A stretch of DNA of 48,708 nucleotides from an uncultured Eubacterium sp. GTDB lineage: Bacteria; Bacillota; Clostridia; Lachnospirales; Lachnospiraceae. Below, piece by piece: positions 1 through 8,448 of the stretch; the first letter of the stretch is position 1; the number at the start of each line of letters is the position of its first letter. A program made the position numbers and the translations under genes. Where the stretch lies: positions 1 to 48,708 of the forward strand of contig CAKRGF010000019.1 of NCBI GenBank assembly GCA_934322085.1, written 5' to 3'. The notes beneath the pieces are model-generated. The model worked only from the letters and a program-made list of their open reading frames with translations. It ran no database searches and had not been told where the DNA came from.

Positions 1-96
1 TCCGCGGATTTCGAATGTTTGCAGGATTGCGGAAGTTGTGAAACAACGGAGCAATCCGTATCATTGTTTGCAATTCAGCGAGGAGGAATATTATGA
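1..96 (+). CDS. C-terminal end of an upstream gene (partial, unidentified)
   Basis: Frame 1 is open from the first base of the window to a TGA at 94-96, and the last residues read SLFAIQRGGIL. The TGA overlaps the ATG of the next gene (ATGA arrangement), and the ribosome site of that gene (GAGGAGG, 80-86) lies inside this frame. This is the usual geometry of translationally coupled genes. Only 31 codons are visible, so no family can be assigned. A second frame is also open here, so the call rests mainly on the stop/start overlap. Confidence 0.45.
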   Translation, partial: SADFECLQDCGSCETTEQSVSLFAIQRGGIL

Positions 97-1151
97 TACA
101 AATTTTCAAAAGAAACAAGAAAATCACAAAACTATTTTTGTTACTGTTTTTTTTATGCTGCACTGCTTTTCTTCTTATTTTTTACATAAAATCGGACAAG
201 CCAAAAACAACAAAAAATCAAACGGCAGCCAAAACAGCTGCAGACAAAACAACATCCATTTCTTATTGCGTGACTTCCCTTTCTGACGGAAAAGAATCGG
301 CATTGATTTATCATCCGACGGAACGTGTTTTATCTCAATTTATCCGCAAAAAAAATCAATATATCCGAAATATCTGGGATGAAAAATCCGGATGGACGAC
401 TAACGTAGAATCTTGGAAAATAAAGAAATCTGAAACACTAGAGCAATTTTCGTATAATACGAACGGGGCTCTCTATGCCTGCAAAAAGAAATGGTCAAAA
501 GGTAAATTAGTAAGGCAGTCCATTGTTTGTCTGAGAAACAACGGCAACATAAAAAATATAAATCTCATCCACTTAAACAACAAAAAAAATACGGATGAAA
601 TCAAAGATATCCGATGCAATGGCACTTCCATCGCCATCACCTATCAATATGGAAATGTAAAAATATACAATTTATTAGAACGTCAGGCATTTGGCGGCAG
701 TTCCATAAGCGGTATGCCAAGTGAAAATATTTTTTATGACTTACATTATTTAACGATTGAAACAAAAAAAACCACCGAAGAAATTTATCTGCGTGACTAT
801 GATATCCGCTCCGGTGAGGTCACACACACATTTCCACTTGGCAGTTTTGCACAAAAAAAAGAGTATTTCCACATCACAAATCTTGGAAATACTCTTTATG
901 TTCTGACACCTCGTGGCTTGTTTCGCGGAGAATGCAAAAGCAGTTCCCTGCAAAAACTGCTTGCATTCCGCGAATTACAATTACCACCGCAAAGCAACAT
1001 TTTAACCATGTTTTCCGGTTCTGCCGATTCTCTCTACCTCGTTATCAAAGAAGCAGACGGCAGCAAATCCATTCGGCTTATTCATCTTCCAAGCCAAAAT
1101 CTTTCAGACCAAAATCATCCCGAGTCAAATCATGCTACACAAAAGGTCTGA
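93..1151 (+). CDS. Membrane-anchored extracytoplasmic protein of unknown function
   Basis: The protein has 352 residues. The ATG at 93 has GAGGAGG 6 bases upstream. A lysine/arginine-rich start (KRNKKITK) is followed by one hydrophobic segment at about residues 14-32 (LFLLLFFLCCTAFLLIFYI), and there is no convincing cleavage site. It is therefore probably a signal-anchored protein with about 320 residues outside the membrane. The outer part has repeated short beta-type segments (such as IAITYQYGNVKIYNL and LYVLTPRGLFRG) that resemble blades of a beta-propeller, but no family motif is clear. It appears coupled to the gene before it and converges on the lipoprotein gene, with only 5 bases between the stops. 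A perfect 14-bp inverted repeat lies inside the coding region (858-897). Confidence 0.8.
   Translation: MIQIFKRNKKITKLFLLLFFLCCTAFLLIFYIKSDKPKTTKNQTAAKTAADKTTSISYCVTSLSDGKESALIYHPTERVLSQFIRKKNQYIRNIWDEKSGWTTNVESWKIKKSETLEQFSYNTNGALYACKKKWSKGKLVRQSIVCLRNNGNIKNINLIHLNNKKNTDEIKDIRCNGTSIAITYQYGNVKIYNLLERQAFGGSSISGMPSENIFYDLHYLTIETKKTTEEIYLRDYDIRSGEVTHTFPLGSFAQKKEYFHITNLGNTLYVLTPRGLFRGECKSSSLQKLLAFRELQLPPQSNILTMFSGSADSLYLVIKEADGSKSIRLIHLPSQNLSDQNHPESNHATQKV
858..897. repeat. Perfect 14-bp inverted repeat inside a coding region
   Basis: The left arm at 858-871 (AAAGAGTATTTCCA) and the right arm at 884-897 (TGGAAATACTCTTT) are exact complements separated by 12 bases. In mRNA this would be a stable hairpin in the middle of the gene that starts at 93. 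No U-tract follows that would make it a clear terminator. Confidence 0.75.
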
Positions 1152-1156
1152 CATGG

Positions 1157-1747
1157 CTATTTACTGGAAGAAGTGTCCTGCGAATTTTGTCCGGGCTGCC
1201 CCATGGCAGACATATCGGAAACGGTAATACTTGTTGCCTTCTCACCATCTGTCTCCACACTGACCATCTCTCCCGGATTAATTTCACTTACCGATATTTC
1301 CGTACTTTCCTCACCGGATTTCTTATATATCTTGGTATCGCTGTCAATCTGGTAAGTCTTTGACTCACCTTTCTTTTTGCCACCATCCTTCGCATCTGCC
1401 GGTGGGGTTCCCTGTGGTTTTTCATCATTCTTCGCATCTTTGTTATCCGCCGGTGGGGTACCTTCCGGTTTCTGTCCGTCATTATCCTGCTGCATATCAG
1501 CCGGCGGAGTTCCCTGTGGCTTGTTTCCTTCAATTCCGGCAGCGCCGCCACTTGCTGCCTCCGGCTTTTTATCATCCTGCTTATCCATAACTTCCATCAC
1601 AATCTGCGTGTCTGAAATACTTGTCACACGACCCATCACTGCATTTGCCGAACTCTCACTATTCTTTGAACCACATCCGGAAATGTTCATTGCCGCCAAA
1701 CACAAAATCAGACTGGTACCAATTGCTCGAATCTTCTTTCCTTCCAT
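1157..1747 (-). CDS. Secreted lipoprotein with KPxGTPPAD repeats
   Basis: The protein has 196 residues from the ATG at 1747, which has GGAGG about 7 bases upstream. Longer in-frame starts exist but lack a ribosome site. A lipoprotein signal peptide ends in the lipobox I-S-G-C with the acylated cysteine at residue 25, so the protein should be tethered to the outer face of the membrane. Three copies of K-P-[Q/E]-G-T-P-P-A-D sit in a charged low-complexity middle region. A small beta-rich C-terminal domain (TYQIDSDTKIYKKSGEES to ITVSD) follows, and a short TSISDTQIVMEVM segment precedes the repeats. The beta parts recall small OB-like domains of the DUF5666 type, but that is a guess. ATGGTCAC repeats upstream may bind a regulator. 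Confidence 0.75.
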   Translation of the reverse strand: MEGKKIRAIGTSLILCLAAMNISGCGSKNSESSANAVMGRVTSISDTQIVMEVMDKQDDKKPEAASGGAAGIEGNKPQGTPPADMQQDNDGQKPEGTPPADNKDAKNDEKPQGTPPADAKDGGKKKGESKTYQIDSDTKIYKKSGEESTEISVSEINPGEMVSVETDGEKATSITVSDMSAMGQPGQNSQDTSSSK

Positions 1748-1784
1748 ATGTAACCTCCGCTTCATATACAAATAATTTATTGTT

Positions 1785-1847
1785 ATGGTCACATTGTATC
1801 GAAAGGAAATGGTCACTCTGTGTTTAGTCTGTGTAAAATGTGTGACC
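1785..1847. promoter_or_regulatory. Repeated ATGGTCAC motifs and weak promoter upstream of the lipoprotein gene
   Basis: ATGGTCAC occurs at 1785-1792 and again at 1809-1816, exactly 24 bases apart, and an inverted GTGACC lies at 1842-1847. On the minus strand a TACAAT -10-like hexamer is at 1793-1798 without a good -35. A weak -35 with repeats around the core promoter is typical of activator-dependent promoters. No regulator gene is adjacent. The operator role is inference. Confidence 0.35.
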
Positions 1848-1849
1848 GA

Positions 1850-2434
1850 TTATTTTGCCTGCAATTCGTCCAGTGTCAAATCATAGGCAGGCAGAAAATC
1901 CTGCATAAACACTTCAACTTCTTCCATATTCATATCATGCAGTGCTTTTTTCGTTGTTTCGTATGCCGTCTTAAATTCCTGGTTACCGGAATTTAATTCC
2001 TGCTTGCATTTAATCAGTGCGGATAACTTATCTGCCGCTTTCACAAGACGCCACTCATAAGCTTTGTCCTCCTGTGGGAAAAACAATTTCTCATAATGCT
2101 TCTTCATATAATCCGGCAGTTTACCCACCATCTTTTTACTCGCAACATACTCCACCCGTTTATAAGCTTCTTTGATATCATCATCATAATACTTAACCGG
2201 CGTAGGCATGTCTCCGGTAATAATTTCATTCGCATCGTGATACATTCCCATGAGAGCAATTTCATTGGAATCCACATGTTTTCCACATTTCTCATTGGCA
2301 ATGAGTGAAAGGCCATGCGCTAACATCGCAACTTCCAGCGAATGTTCACTAATATTTTCCTGAACAGAATTCCGCATAAGTGCCCACCGCTCAATATTTT
2401 TCATACGTGCCATCATCGCAAAAAATGAATACAT
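1850..2434 (-). CDS. yfbR: HD-domain 5'-deoxynucleotidase, YfbR family
   Basis: The protein has 194 residues, close to the usual length of the family. It is predicted to remove the 5' phosphate from deoxynucleoside monophosphates in the cytoplasm. The metal-binding HD residues are present: H31 (SEHS), H66-D67 (MYHDANE) and D135 (KAADK). These match the H33, H68, D69 and D137 pattern of the E. coli enzyme with a constant offset of two, and the R16-W17 pair of the active site is also kept. The start lies one base after the uvrA stop, and its ribosome site (AAGGAG) is inside the last uvrA codons, so it is the third gene of the uvrB-uvrA transcript. Nucleotide-pool cleaning fits that context. Confidence 0.88.
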   Translation of the reverse strand: MYSFFAMMARMKNIERWALMRNSVQENISEHSLEVAMLAHGLSLIANEKCGKHVDSNEIALMGMYHDANEIITGDMPTPVKYYDDDIKEAYKRVEYVASKKMVGKLPDYMKKHYEKLFFPQEDKAYEWRLVKAADKLSALIKCKQELNSGNQEFKTAYETTKKALHDMNMEEVEVFMQDFLPAYDLTLDELQAK

Positions 2435-2435
2435 C

Positions 2436-5270
2436 CTAATTCTCCTTCAACATCTTTTTCATATAGTAACCCGTATAGGATTCTTCACAGTCCGCCACCT
2501 GTTCCGGCGTTCCCTGCGTAACAACCGTACCGCCGCGGTCACCGCCTTCCGGTCCCATGTCAATAATATAATCTGCCGTCTTAATCACATCCAGATTGTG
2601 TTCAATAACAACTACCGAATTACCGCCTTCGGTCAGCCGCTGTAAAATTTCAATCAGCTTATGGACATCCGCAAAATGCAGTCCTGTCGTTGGCTCGTCC
2701 AAAATATAAATGGTTCGTCCGGTACTTCTCTTACTCAACTCTGTCGCAAGCTTAATACGCTGAGCCTCACCACCGGACAATGTAGTAGACGGCTGTCCCA
2801 ATTTAACATACGACAATCCCACATCATACAACGTCTGAATTTTGCGGTGAATCGTCGGAATATTCCGGAAAAATTCAAGGGCATCTTCTACCGTCATATC
2901 TAACACATCGTAAATACTTTTTCCCTTATACTTAACATCCAGTGTCTCACGATTATACCGCTTTCCGCCACAAACTTCGCAAGGGACATAAATATCCGGA
3001 AGGAAGTTCATCTCAATTTTCAATATACCGTCACCACTGCACGCTTCACAACGGCCGCCTTTCACATTAAAACTGAAACGCCCCTTCTTGTATCCTTTCG
3101 CTTTTGCATCCGGTGTCGAAGCAAACAAATCTCGTATCATATCAAATACACCGGTATAGGTTGCCGGGTTTGAACGAGGAGTTCGTCCAATCGGAGACTG
3201 GTCAATATTAATTACCTTATCTAACTGTTCCACGCCTTCAATTCCTTTATGCTTTCCCGGGATACAGCGAGCCCGGTTTAATGTGCGGGTCAGACTCTTA
3301 CACAGAATTTCATTCACAAGAGAACTCTTTCCGGAACCGGATACACCGGTCACGCAGGTCATTACCCCCAGAGGAATCTTGACATTAATATTTTTCAAAT
3401 TATTTTCGCTGGCACCTTTTACTTTCAGATACCCTGTCGGTTTGCGTCTCTTTGCCGGCACCGGAATCTGCTTTTTCCCACTTAAATAAGCACCTGTAAT
3501 TGACTCCGGCACTTTCATCAAATCCTCTGCCGTACCGCACGCAACTACATGTCCGCCATTTTTTCCTGCCCCCGGTCCAATGTCCACAATATAATCCGCC
3601 TCACGCATGGTATCCTCATCATGTTCCACGACAATCAGCGTATTACCAAGGTCACGAAGTTTCTTTAACGTAGCAATCAAGCGGTCATTATCCCGCTGAT
3701 GCAGACCAATACTCGGCTCATCCAAAATATAAGCCACACCGACAAGTCCCGAACCAATCTGTGTCGCCAGGCGGATTCGCTGTGCCTCTCCGCCGGAAAG
3801 TGTAGCCGTCGCACGCGCCAGTGATAAATAATCAAGACCAACATCTACCAAAAATCCAAGACGCGAACGAATTTCCTTTAACACCAGACGCCCAATCTGC
3901 TTTTGTCTGTCAGTCAGTGTCAATTCATCCATAAATTTCTTCAAATCTATAATGGAATATTCACTAATTTCTGCAATGTTTTTATCCCCAACTGTAACCG
4001 CAAGAGATTCTTTCTTCAACCGTTTGCCGCCGCAGACGTGGCAGGGCGTAATCTGCATAAATGACTCATACTCCTGCTTCGTAGTCTCCGAACCAGTCTC
4101 ACGATACCGCTTCTGTAAATTACCAAGCAGTCCCTCAAACGCAATATTATAAACACCATGTCCATGTCTGCCGGTATAATGAACTTCCACACGCTGACCG
4201 CCGGTTCCATACCAGATTAAGTCATGAACATCCTCCGGATATTCGCCATACGGTGTATCTAAATCAAATCCATAAAACTCTGCCATCGCATCCAAAATTG
4301 CACGACTGTAGCTATCCGGATTTACCACAGACTGCCATCCCGGTGCCGCAATCGCTCCCTGCGCAATACTAAGCGTCTTATCCGGAATAATCAAATCCTC
4401 ATCAAACTCCATCCGATAACCGATTCCATGACATTCAGGACACGCACCAAATGGATTGTTAAACGAAAAACTGCGTGGCTCAATTTCATCTACACTAATT
4501 CCACAGTCCGGGCAGGAAAAACTCTGACTGAAAGAAATTTTTTCTCCTCCAATCACATCGACAACCAATAAACCATCGGCTAACTTAAGCACCGTTTCAA
4601 TAGAATCGGTCATTCGTTTTTCAATTCCTTCCCGAATTGAAAGTCGGTCCACTACAATTTCAATGTTGTGTTTTTTATTTTTCTCTAACTTGATTTCTTC
4701 ATCCAGTGAATACAAATTGCCATCCACGACAACGCGCACATAACCACTGCGCTTTGCCTTGTCTAACACTTTTACATGCTCTCCTTTACGCCCACGAACA
4801 ACCGGAGCAAGCAGCATAATTTTCGTACGCTCCGGCAACTTCATGATTTCATCCACCATCTGATCTACCGACTGTTTTTGAATTTCCTTGCCACACTTCG
4901 GGCAATGAGGAATTCCAATTCTGGCATATAAAAGACGAAAATAATCATAAATTTCCGTAACCGTTCCTACCGTAGAACGTGGATTACGATTCGTCGATTT
5001 CTGGTCAATTGAAATCGCCGGTGGAAGTCCTTCTAAACTCTCTACATCCGGCTTCTCCATCTGTCCTAAAAACTGTCTGGCATAAGAAGATAATGACTCC
5101 ATATATCTTCTCTGTCCTTCGGCGTAAATGGTGTCAAACGCCAACGATGACTTTCCGGAACCGCTTAAACCGGTCAACACCACAAATTTATCTCTTGGAA
5201 TATCCAAATCAATATTTTGAAGATTATGCTCTTTGGCACCTCGTATCCGTATTTCTCGCTTTGTATCCAT
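2436..5270 (-). CDS. uvrA: Excinuclease ABC subunit A
   Basis: The protein has 944 residues, full length for UvrA, the ATPase that finds DNA lesions and loads UvrB in nucleotide excision repair. Two ABC modules are visible, each with a Walker A (GLSGSGKSS near the start and GVSGSGKSS in the second half), an LSGGEAQRI signature and a Walker B (ILDEPSIGLH and ILDEPTTGLH). The zinc-finger cysteine pairs are present (CPDCG with CPECHG, and CEACSGDG with CEVCGGKR). I place the start at the ATG at 5270, which has GGAGG 7 bases upstream; the longer frame from 5285 would bury the ribosome site in the coding region. It follows uvrB by 24 bases and is probably co-transcribed from the LexA-controlled promoter. 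Confidence 0.97.
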   Translation of the reverse strand: MDTKREIRIRGAKEHNLQNIDLDIPRDKFVVLTGLSGSGKSSLAFDTIYAEGQRRYMESLSSYARQFLGQMEKPDVESLEGLPPAISIDQKSTNRNPRSTVGTVTEIYDYFRLLYARIGIPHCPKCGKEIQKQSVDQMVDEIMKLPERTKIMLLAPVVRGRKGEHVKVLDKAKRSGYVRVVVDGNLYSLDEEIKLEKNKKHNIEIVVDRLSIREGIEKRMTDSIETVLKLADGLLVVDVIGGEKISFSQSFSCPDCGISVDEIEPRSFSFNNPFGACPECHGIGYRMEFDEDLIIPDKTLSIAQGAIAAPGWQSVVNPDSYSRAILDAMAEFYGFDLDTPYGEYPEDVHDLIWYGTGGQRVEVHYTGRHGHGVYNIAFEGLLGNLQKRYRETGSETTKQEYESFMQITPCHVCGGKRLKKESLAVTVGDKNIAEISEYSIIDLKKFMDELTLTDRQKQIGRLVLKEIRSRLGFLVDVGLDYLSLARATATLSGGEAQRIRLATQIGSGLVGVAYILDEPSIGLHQRDNDRLIATLKKLRDLGNTLIVVEHDEDTMREADYIVDIGPGAGKNGGHVVACGTAEDLMKVPESITGAYLSGKKQIPVPAKRRKPTGYLKVKGASENNLKNINVKIPLGVMTCVTGVSGSGKSSLVNEILCKSLTRTLNRARCIPGKHKGIEGVEQLDKVINIDQSPIGRTPRSNPATYTGVFDMIRDLFASTPDAKAKGYKKGRFSFNVKGGRCEACSGDGILKIEMNFLPDIYVPCEVCGGKRYNRETLDVKYKGKSIYDVLDMTVEDALEFFRNIPTIHRKIQTLYDVGLSYVKLGQPSTTLSGGEAQRIKLATELSKRSTGRTIYILDEPTTGLHFADVHKLIEILQRLTEGGNSVVVIEHNLDVIKTADYIIDMGPEGGDRGGTVVTQGTPEQVADCEESYTGYYMKKMLKEN

Positions 5271-5294
5271 ACTAACCTCCATCACTTTTTGCTT

Positions 5295-7289
5295 CTAAAG
5301 TTCACTGCGGATTTCCTCTAAATGCTTTTTATATTCAATCATCCGGTCACGCAGTTTGGCAGCCTTTTCAAAATTCAACTCAGCCGCTGCCTGATTCATC
5401 TGTTTCATCATCTTAGCAATATGACGCTGCAATTCCTCAAAACTCATGGATTCCGGATCTTTCTCTTCTTCCGTAATATCCGTACCCGCTTTCTTTGAAA
5501 TACGGATTCGATCGCGCACCGCTTTCTGAATTGTCTTTGGCACAATACCGTGTTCTTCATTATATTCTTTTTGTATCTTACGGCGCCGCTCGGTTTCATC
5601 AATTGCCTTACGCATGGAATCGGTAATCTTATCCGCATACATAATAACATGTCCTTCCGAGTTTCGTGCCGCACGTCCAATCGTCTGAATCAAAGAAGTC
5701 TCCGAACGTAAGAAACCTTCTTTGTCCGCATCCAAAATCGCCACTAACTGAATCTCCGGAATATCAAGCCCCTCTCGCAACAGGTTAATTCCGACTAAAA
5801 CATCAAACACATCCAGACGCATATCGCGGATAATTTCTGAACGCTCCAGCGTATCAATATCCGAATGCAGATACCGCACGCGTACCCCGACTTCTTTTAA
5901 GTATTTCGTTAAATCCTCTGCCATTCGTTTTGTTAGTGTCGTAACGAGAACCTTTCCCTTCTTCTCGGTAACCTTTCGAATCTCTCCGAGTAAATCATCC
6001 ACCTGTCCTTTAACCGGCCGGACATCAAGTTCCGGATCCAACAGCCCCGTCGGACGAATAATCTGCTCGGTACGAAGCAGCTCATGCTCTGTCTCATACG
6101 TCGAAGGCGTTGCCGAAACAAACATCATCTGATTAATATGCCCCTCAAATTCTTCAAAGTTCAGAGGGCGGTTACTTTTGGCAGAAGGCAGGCGAAATCC
6201 ATATTCTACAAGTGTAGACTTCCTCGACTGGTCCCCGGCAAACATCCCGCCAATCTGTGGAATCGTAATATGTGACTCGTCCACAATTATCAAAAAATCA
6301 TCCGGAAAATAATCCATCAAAGTCATCGGCGTTTCCATCGGCTGTAACCCGTTTAAATGCATGGAATAATTCTCAATACCGGAGCAAAAGCCGGTCTCTC
6401 TTAACATCTCAACATCAAAATGTGTCCTCTCGGAAATCCGCTGCGCCTCAATCAATTTATCCTCACTCTTAAAATACTTCACACGCTCATCCAGTTCTTT
6501 TTCAATTCCCGCAATCGCACGTTCCATCTTATCCGGTGCCACCACATAATGGGATGCCGGAAAAACAACCATATGCTCTAAGTCCGCCGTCGCCTCTCCG
6601 GTCACAACATCAATTTCCTGAATTCTGTCCACTTCATCCCCAAAAAACTCAACCCGAATCGCACGGTCACTTGCCGATGCCGGAAAAATCTCAACCACAT
6701 CACCACGCACACGAAACGTGCCACGATGAAAATCCATATCATTCCGCGTGTACTGAATATCAATCAGACGCCGAATCACCTCATCCCTATCCTTTTCCAT
6801 GCCCGGACGCAGAGAGACCGTCATATTTTGATAATCGATTGGACTACCCAGTCCATAAATGCAGGAAACACTCGCAATAATAACCACATCACTGCGCTCA
6901 GTCAGTGCCGCTGTCGCCGAATGGCGCAGCTTATCAATTTCGTCATTGATTGCCGAATCCTTTTCTATATAGGTATCGGTCGAAGGCACATAGGCTTCCG
7001 GCTGGTAATAATCATAGTATGACACAAAATATTCTACCGCATTCTCCGGGAAAAATTCTTTAAATTCGCCATACAGCTGTGCCGCCAGTGTCTTATTATG
7101 CGCAATCACAAGCGTCGGCTTATTCAGTTTTTCAATCACATTTGCCATCGTAAAAGTTTTACCGGAACCGGTAACACCAAGAAGGGTCTGAAACTGATTT
7201 CCTTCCTGAAAGCCTTTTACAAGAGCATCAATTGCCTGCGGCTGGTCACCGGTCGGCTGATATTCGGAATGTAATACGAAATGGTCCAT
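5295..7289 (-). CDS. uvrB: Excinuclease ABC subunit B
   Basis: The protein has 664 residues, the normal length. UvrB is the damage-verifying helicase-like subunit that receives DNA from UvrA and recruits UvrC. Walker A is GVTGSGKT (residues 38-45), the DNA-gripping beta-hairpin region SYYDYYQPEAY follows near residue 90, and the C-terminal helicase motif QTIGRAARN is intact. The last 40 residues form the UVR coiled-coil (AAAELNFEKAAKLRDRMIEY) that contacts UvrC. GGAGGTG lies upstream of the ATG. It is the first gene of the uvrB-uvrA-yfbR operon, with a promoter and LexA box about 100-155 bases upstream. Confidence 0.97.
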   Translation of the reverse strand: MDHFVLHSEYQPTGDQPQAIDALVKGFQEGNQFQTLLGVTGSGKTFTMANVIEKLNKPTLVIAHNKTLAAQLYGEFKEFFPENAVEYFVSYYDYYQPEAYVPSTDTYIEKDSAINDEIDKLRHSATAALTERSDVVIIASVSCIYGLGSPIDYQNMTVSLRPGMEKDRDEVIRRLIDIQYTRNDMDFHRGTFRVRGDVVEIFPASASDRAIRVEFFGDEVDRIQEIDVVTGEATADLEHMVVFPASHYVVAPDKMERAIAGIEKELDERVKYFKSEDKLIEAQRISERTHFDVEMLRETGFCSGIENYSMHLNGLQPMETPMTLMDYFPDDFLIIVDESHITIPQIGGMFAGDQSRKSTLVEYGFRLPSAKSNRPLNFEEFEGHINQMMFVSATPSTYETEHELLRTEQIIRPTGLLDPELDVRPVKGQVDDLLGEIRKVTEKKGKVLVTTLTKRMAEDLTKYLKEVGVRVRYLHSDIDTLERSEIIRDMRLDVFDVLVGINLLREGLDIPEIQLVAILDADKEGFLRSETSLIQTIGRAARNSEGHVIMYADKITDSMRKAIDETERRRKIQKEYNEEHGIVPKTIQKAVRDRIRISKKAGTDITEEEKDPESMSFEELQRHIAKMMKQMNQAAAELNFEKAAKLRDRMIEYKKHLEEIRSEL

Positions 7290-7332
7290 CGTTTATTTGT
7301 CCACCTCCGTCTGGATGAATTGGTATAACAAC

Positions 7333-7364
7333 ATAGGGAACAAATCATATGATTCATTCCCTAT
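7333..7364. promoter_or_regulatory. Hairpin in the uvrB 5' leader
   Basis: ATAGGGAA (7333-7340) pairs with TTCCCTAT (7357-7364), and the 12-base palindrome AATCATATGATT sits between them. With a 2x2 mismatch this forms one long stem in the roughly 100-base uvrB leader RNA. No U-tract follows, so it is more likely an mRNA-stability or operator element than a terminator. Confidence 0.4.
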
Positions 7365-7392
7365 CCATAGGTCGTTCACTACTCGTGATACA

Positions 7393-7421
7393 AGTATAGC
7401 ACATTGAAAATTGTATTGCAA
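7393..7421 (-). promoter_or_regulatory. uvrB promoter
   Basis: On the minus strand, -35 TTGCAA (7416-7421) and -10 TATACT (7393-7398) are separated by 17 bases. This predicts transcription start near 7386 and a leader of about 100 bases before uvrB. Confidence 0.75.
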
Positions 7422-7430
7422 CGAAAAAAA

Positions 7431-7444
7431 TGAACATTTGTTCG
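7431..7444 (-). promoter_or_regulatory. LexA (SOS) box upstream of uvrB
   Basis: The minus-strand sequence CGAACAAATGTTCA matches the Bacillus-type LexA/DinR consensus CGAACRNRYGTTYC at all positions except the last. It lies 9 bases upstream of the -35 element. SOS control of uvrB-uvrA is well established in Bacillota, and recA in this window has a matching box. Confidence 0.8.
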
Positions 7445-7447
7445 TTT

Positions 7448-7560
7448 CTATTTTTTCATCCACCACACCGACGCATTTAAGACCACTGCAAAAATCACCC
7501 ACAAAAGATAGGGAACCTGAAGCAGCGCAGCCACCGGGTCAATGCGCCACCATAAAAAAG
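7448..7560 (-). pseudogene. Remnant of a tspO gene (C-terminal part only)
   Basis: Translation of the minus strand from 7560 gives a run of about 36 residues including RIDPVAALLQVPYLLWV and FAVVLNASVWW, then TAG at 7448-7450. This is the ending of TspO/MBR (translocator protein) family members: the conserved PxxxLLxPYLxWVxFAxxLN segment of the fifth membrane helix. There is no start codon, and the similarity stops where nudC ends (stop at 7561-7563), so about three quarters of the gene are gone. The simplest reading is a deletion that joined the 3' end of nudC to the tail of tspO. Confidence 0.7.
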
Positions 7561-8418
7561 CTATTCCAGTCCTTTGCGAAACCGGTCAAGCATCGTTGCC
7601 GTAAGGCTTAAAAGATTTTTATCTTCTTCAATTTTATCCCGCTTAACAAAGCGTGCCGTTGCAAGTTCCGTTTCGTCCATTGTAATCGAAGTACCGCCAT
7701 CTACTTCGCAGTAATAGCCAAGTAAAAGATTCGAATCAAATCCCCATGGCTGGCTGTCAAAATAACGAATATTTTTTACACGAAGTCCCACTTCTTCCTG
7801 CACCTCACGCACGACCGTCTGCTCCGGTGTCTCACCAATTTCGCAAAAACCGGCAAGCAGCGCACGCCCTTTGTAGGGACGATCTGCATACGTGGAAATC
7901 AATATAGAATCCTCATGAATCAACCCGATAATCACCGCTGGGGCAATCTTTGGAAAAATCAAATTTCCACAATGCGGGCACCGCATCATCCGCTCCTTTT
8001 TATCATGCACGATTTTTGTGCCGCAGCGCCCGCAAAAAACATTGTCGCGGTACCAGACATACAAATGATACCCTGTCATCCCGGCAAAGCAGGTGTATAC
8101 CGGGTCATTTCTGCGAAGGCTCCGAATTGGTTCATAGGAAAAAGAAAAAATGTCTGATATAAACAAACCCGCTGATAAATCCCCCGGCATATACAAAAAA
8201 TAGCAGGTTTCATCAATCGAAAATAAATATTGTAATAAATGCTTTTCACACCCCAATTCACTATAGGTTGGAAGTATAATTTTCCCATCTTCAATACAGC
8301 ATAAAATTTTGTCATCCGATTTTCCATGTCCACGAAAAACAAGGACAAAATCATCCGGCTTTGGGCTTTTTTCCTGATAAGCATTATCAAACTTTTTTGG
8401 TGCAATTTCCTGAATCAT
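7561..8418 (-). CDS. nudC: NAD+ diphosphatase (NudC, Nudix hydrolase)
   Basis: The protein has 285 residues. The family hydrolyses NAD(H) to NMN(H) and AMP, and in some bacteria removes NAD caps from RNA. The order is as expected: an N-terminal domain, a four-cysteine zinc ribbon (CGRCG and CPHCG), then a Nudix domain with an intact box GFCEIGETPEQTVVREVQEE. The NudC-specific SQPW motif (DSQPWGFDSN) follows. AAGGAG precedes the ATG. It lies 30 bases from the MATE gene and may be co-transcribed with it. The C-terminus (ATMLDRFRKGLE) looks natural even though tspO remains follow directly. Confidence 0.9.
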   Translation of the reverse strand: MIQEIAPKKFDNAYQEKSPKPDDFVLVFRGHGKSDDKILCCIEDGKIILPTYSELGCEKHLLQYLFSIDETCYFLYMPGDLSAGLFISDIFSFSYEPIRSLRRNDPVYTCFAGMTGYHLYVWYRDNVFCGRCGTKIVHDKKERMMRCPHCGNLIFPKIAPAVIIGLIHEDSILISTYADRPYKGRALLAGFCEIGETPEQTVVREVQEEVGLRVKNIRYFDSQPWGFDSNLLLGYYCEVDGGTSITMDETELATARFVKRDKIEEDKNLLSLTATMLDRFRKGLE

Positions 8419-8448
8419 AACCGTCTCTCCTTAAAATCAGTAAATATC

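Noticed and set aside
1377..1775. A 132-codon plus-strand frame opposite the lipoprotein gene
   Set aside because: It is the shadow of the Gly/Pro-rich lipoprotein repeats; the minus-strand frame has the signal peptide, lipobox and ribosome site.
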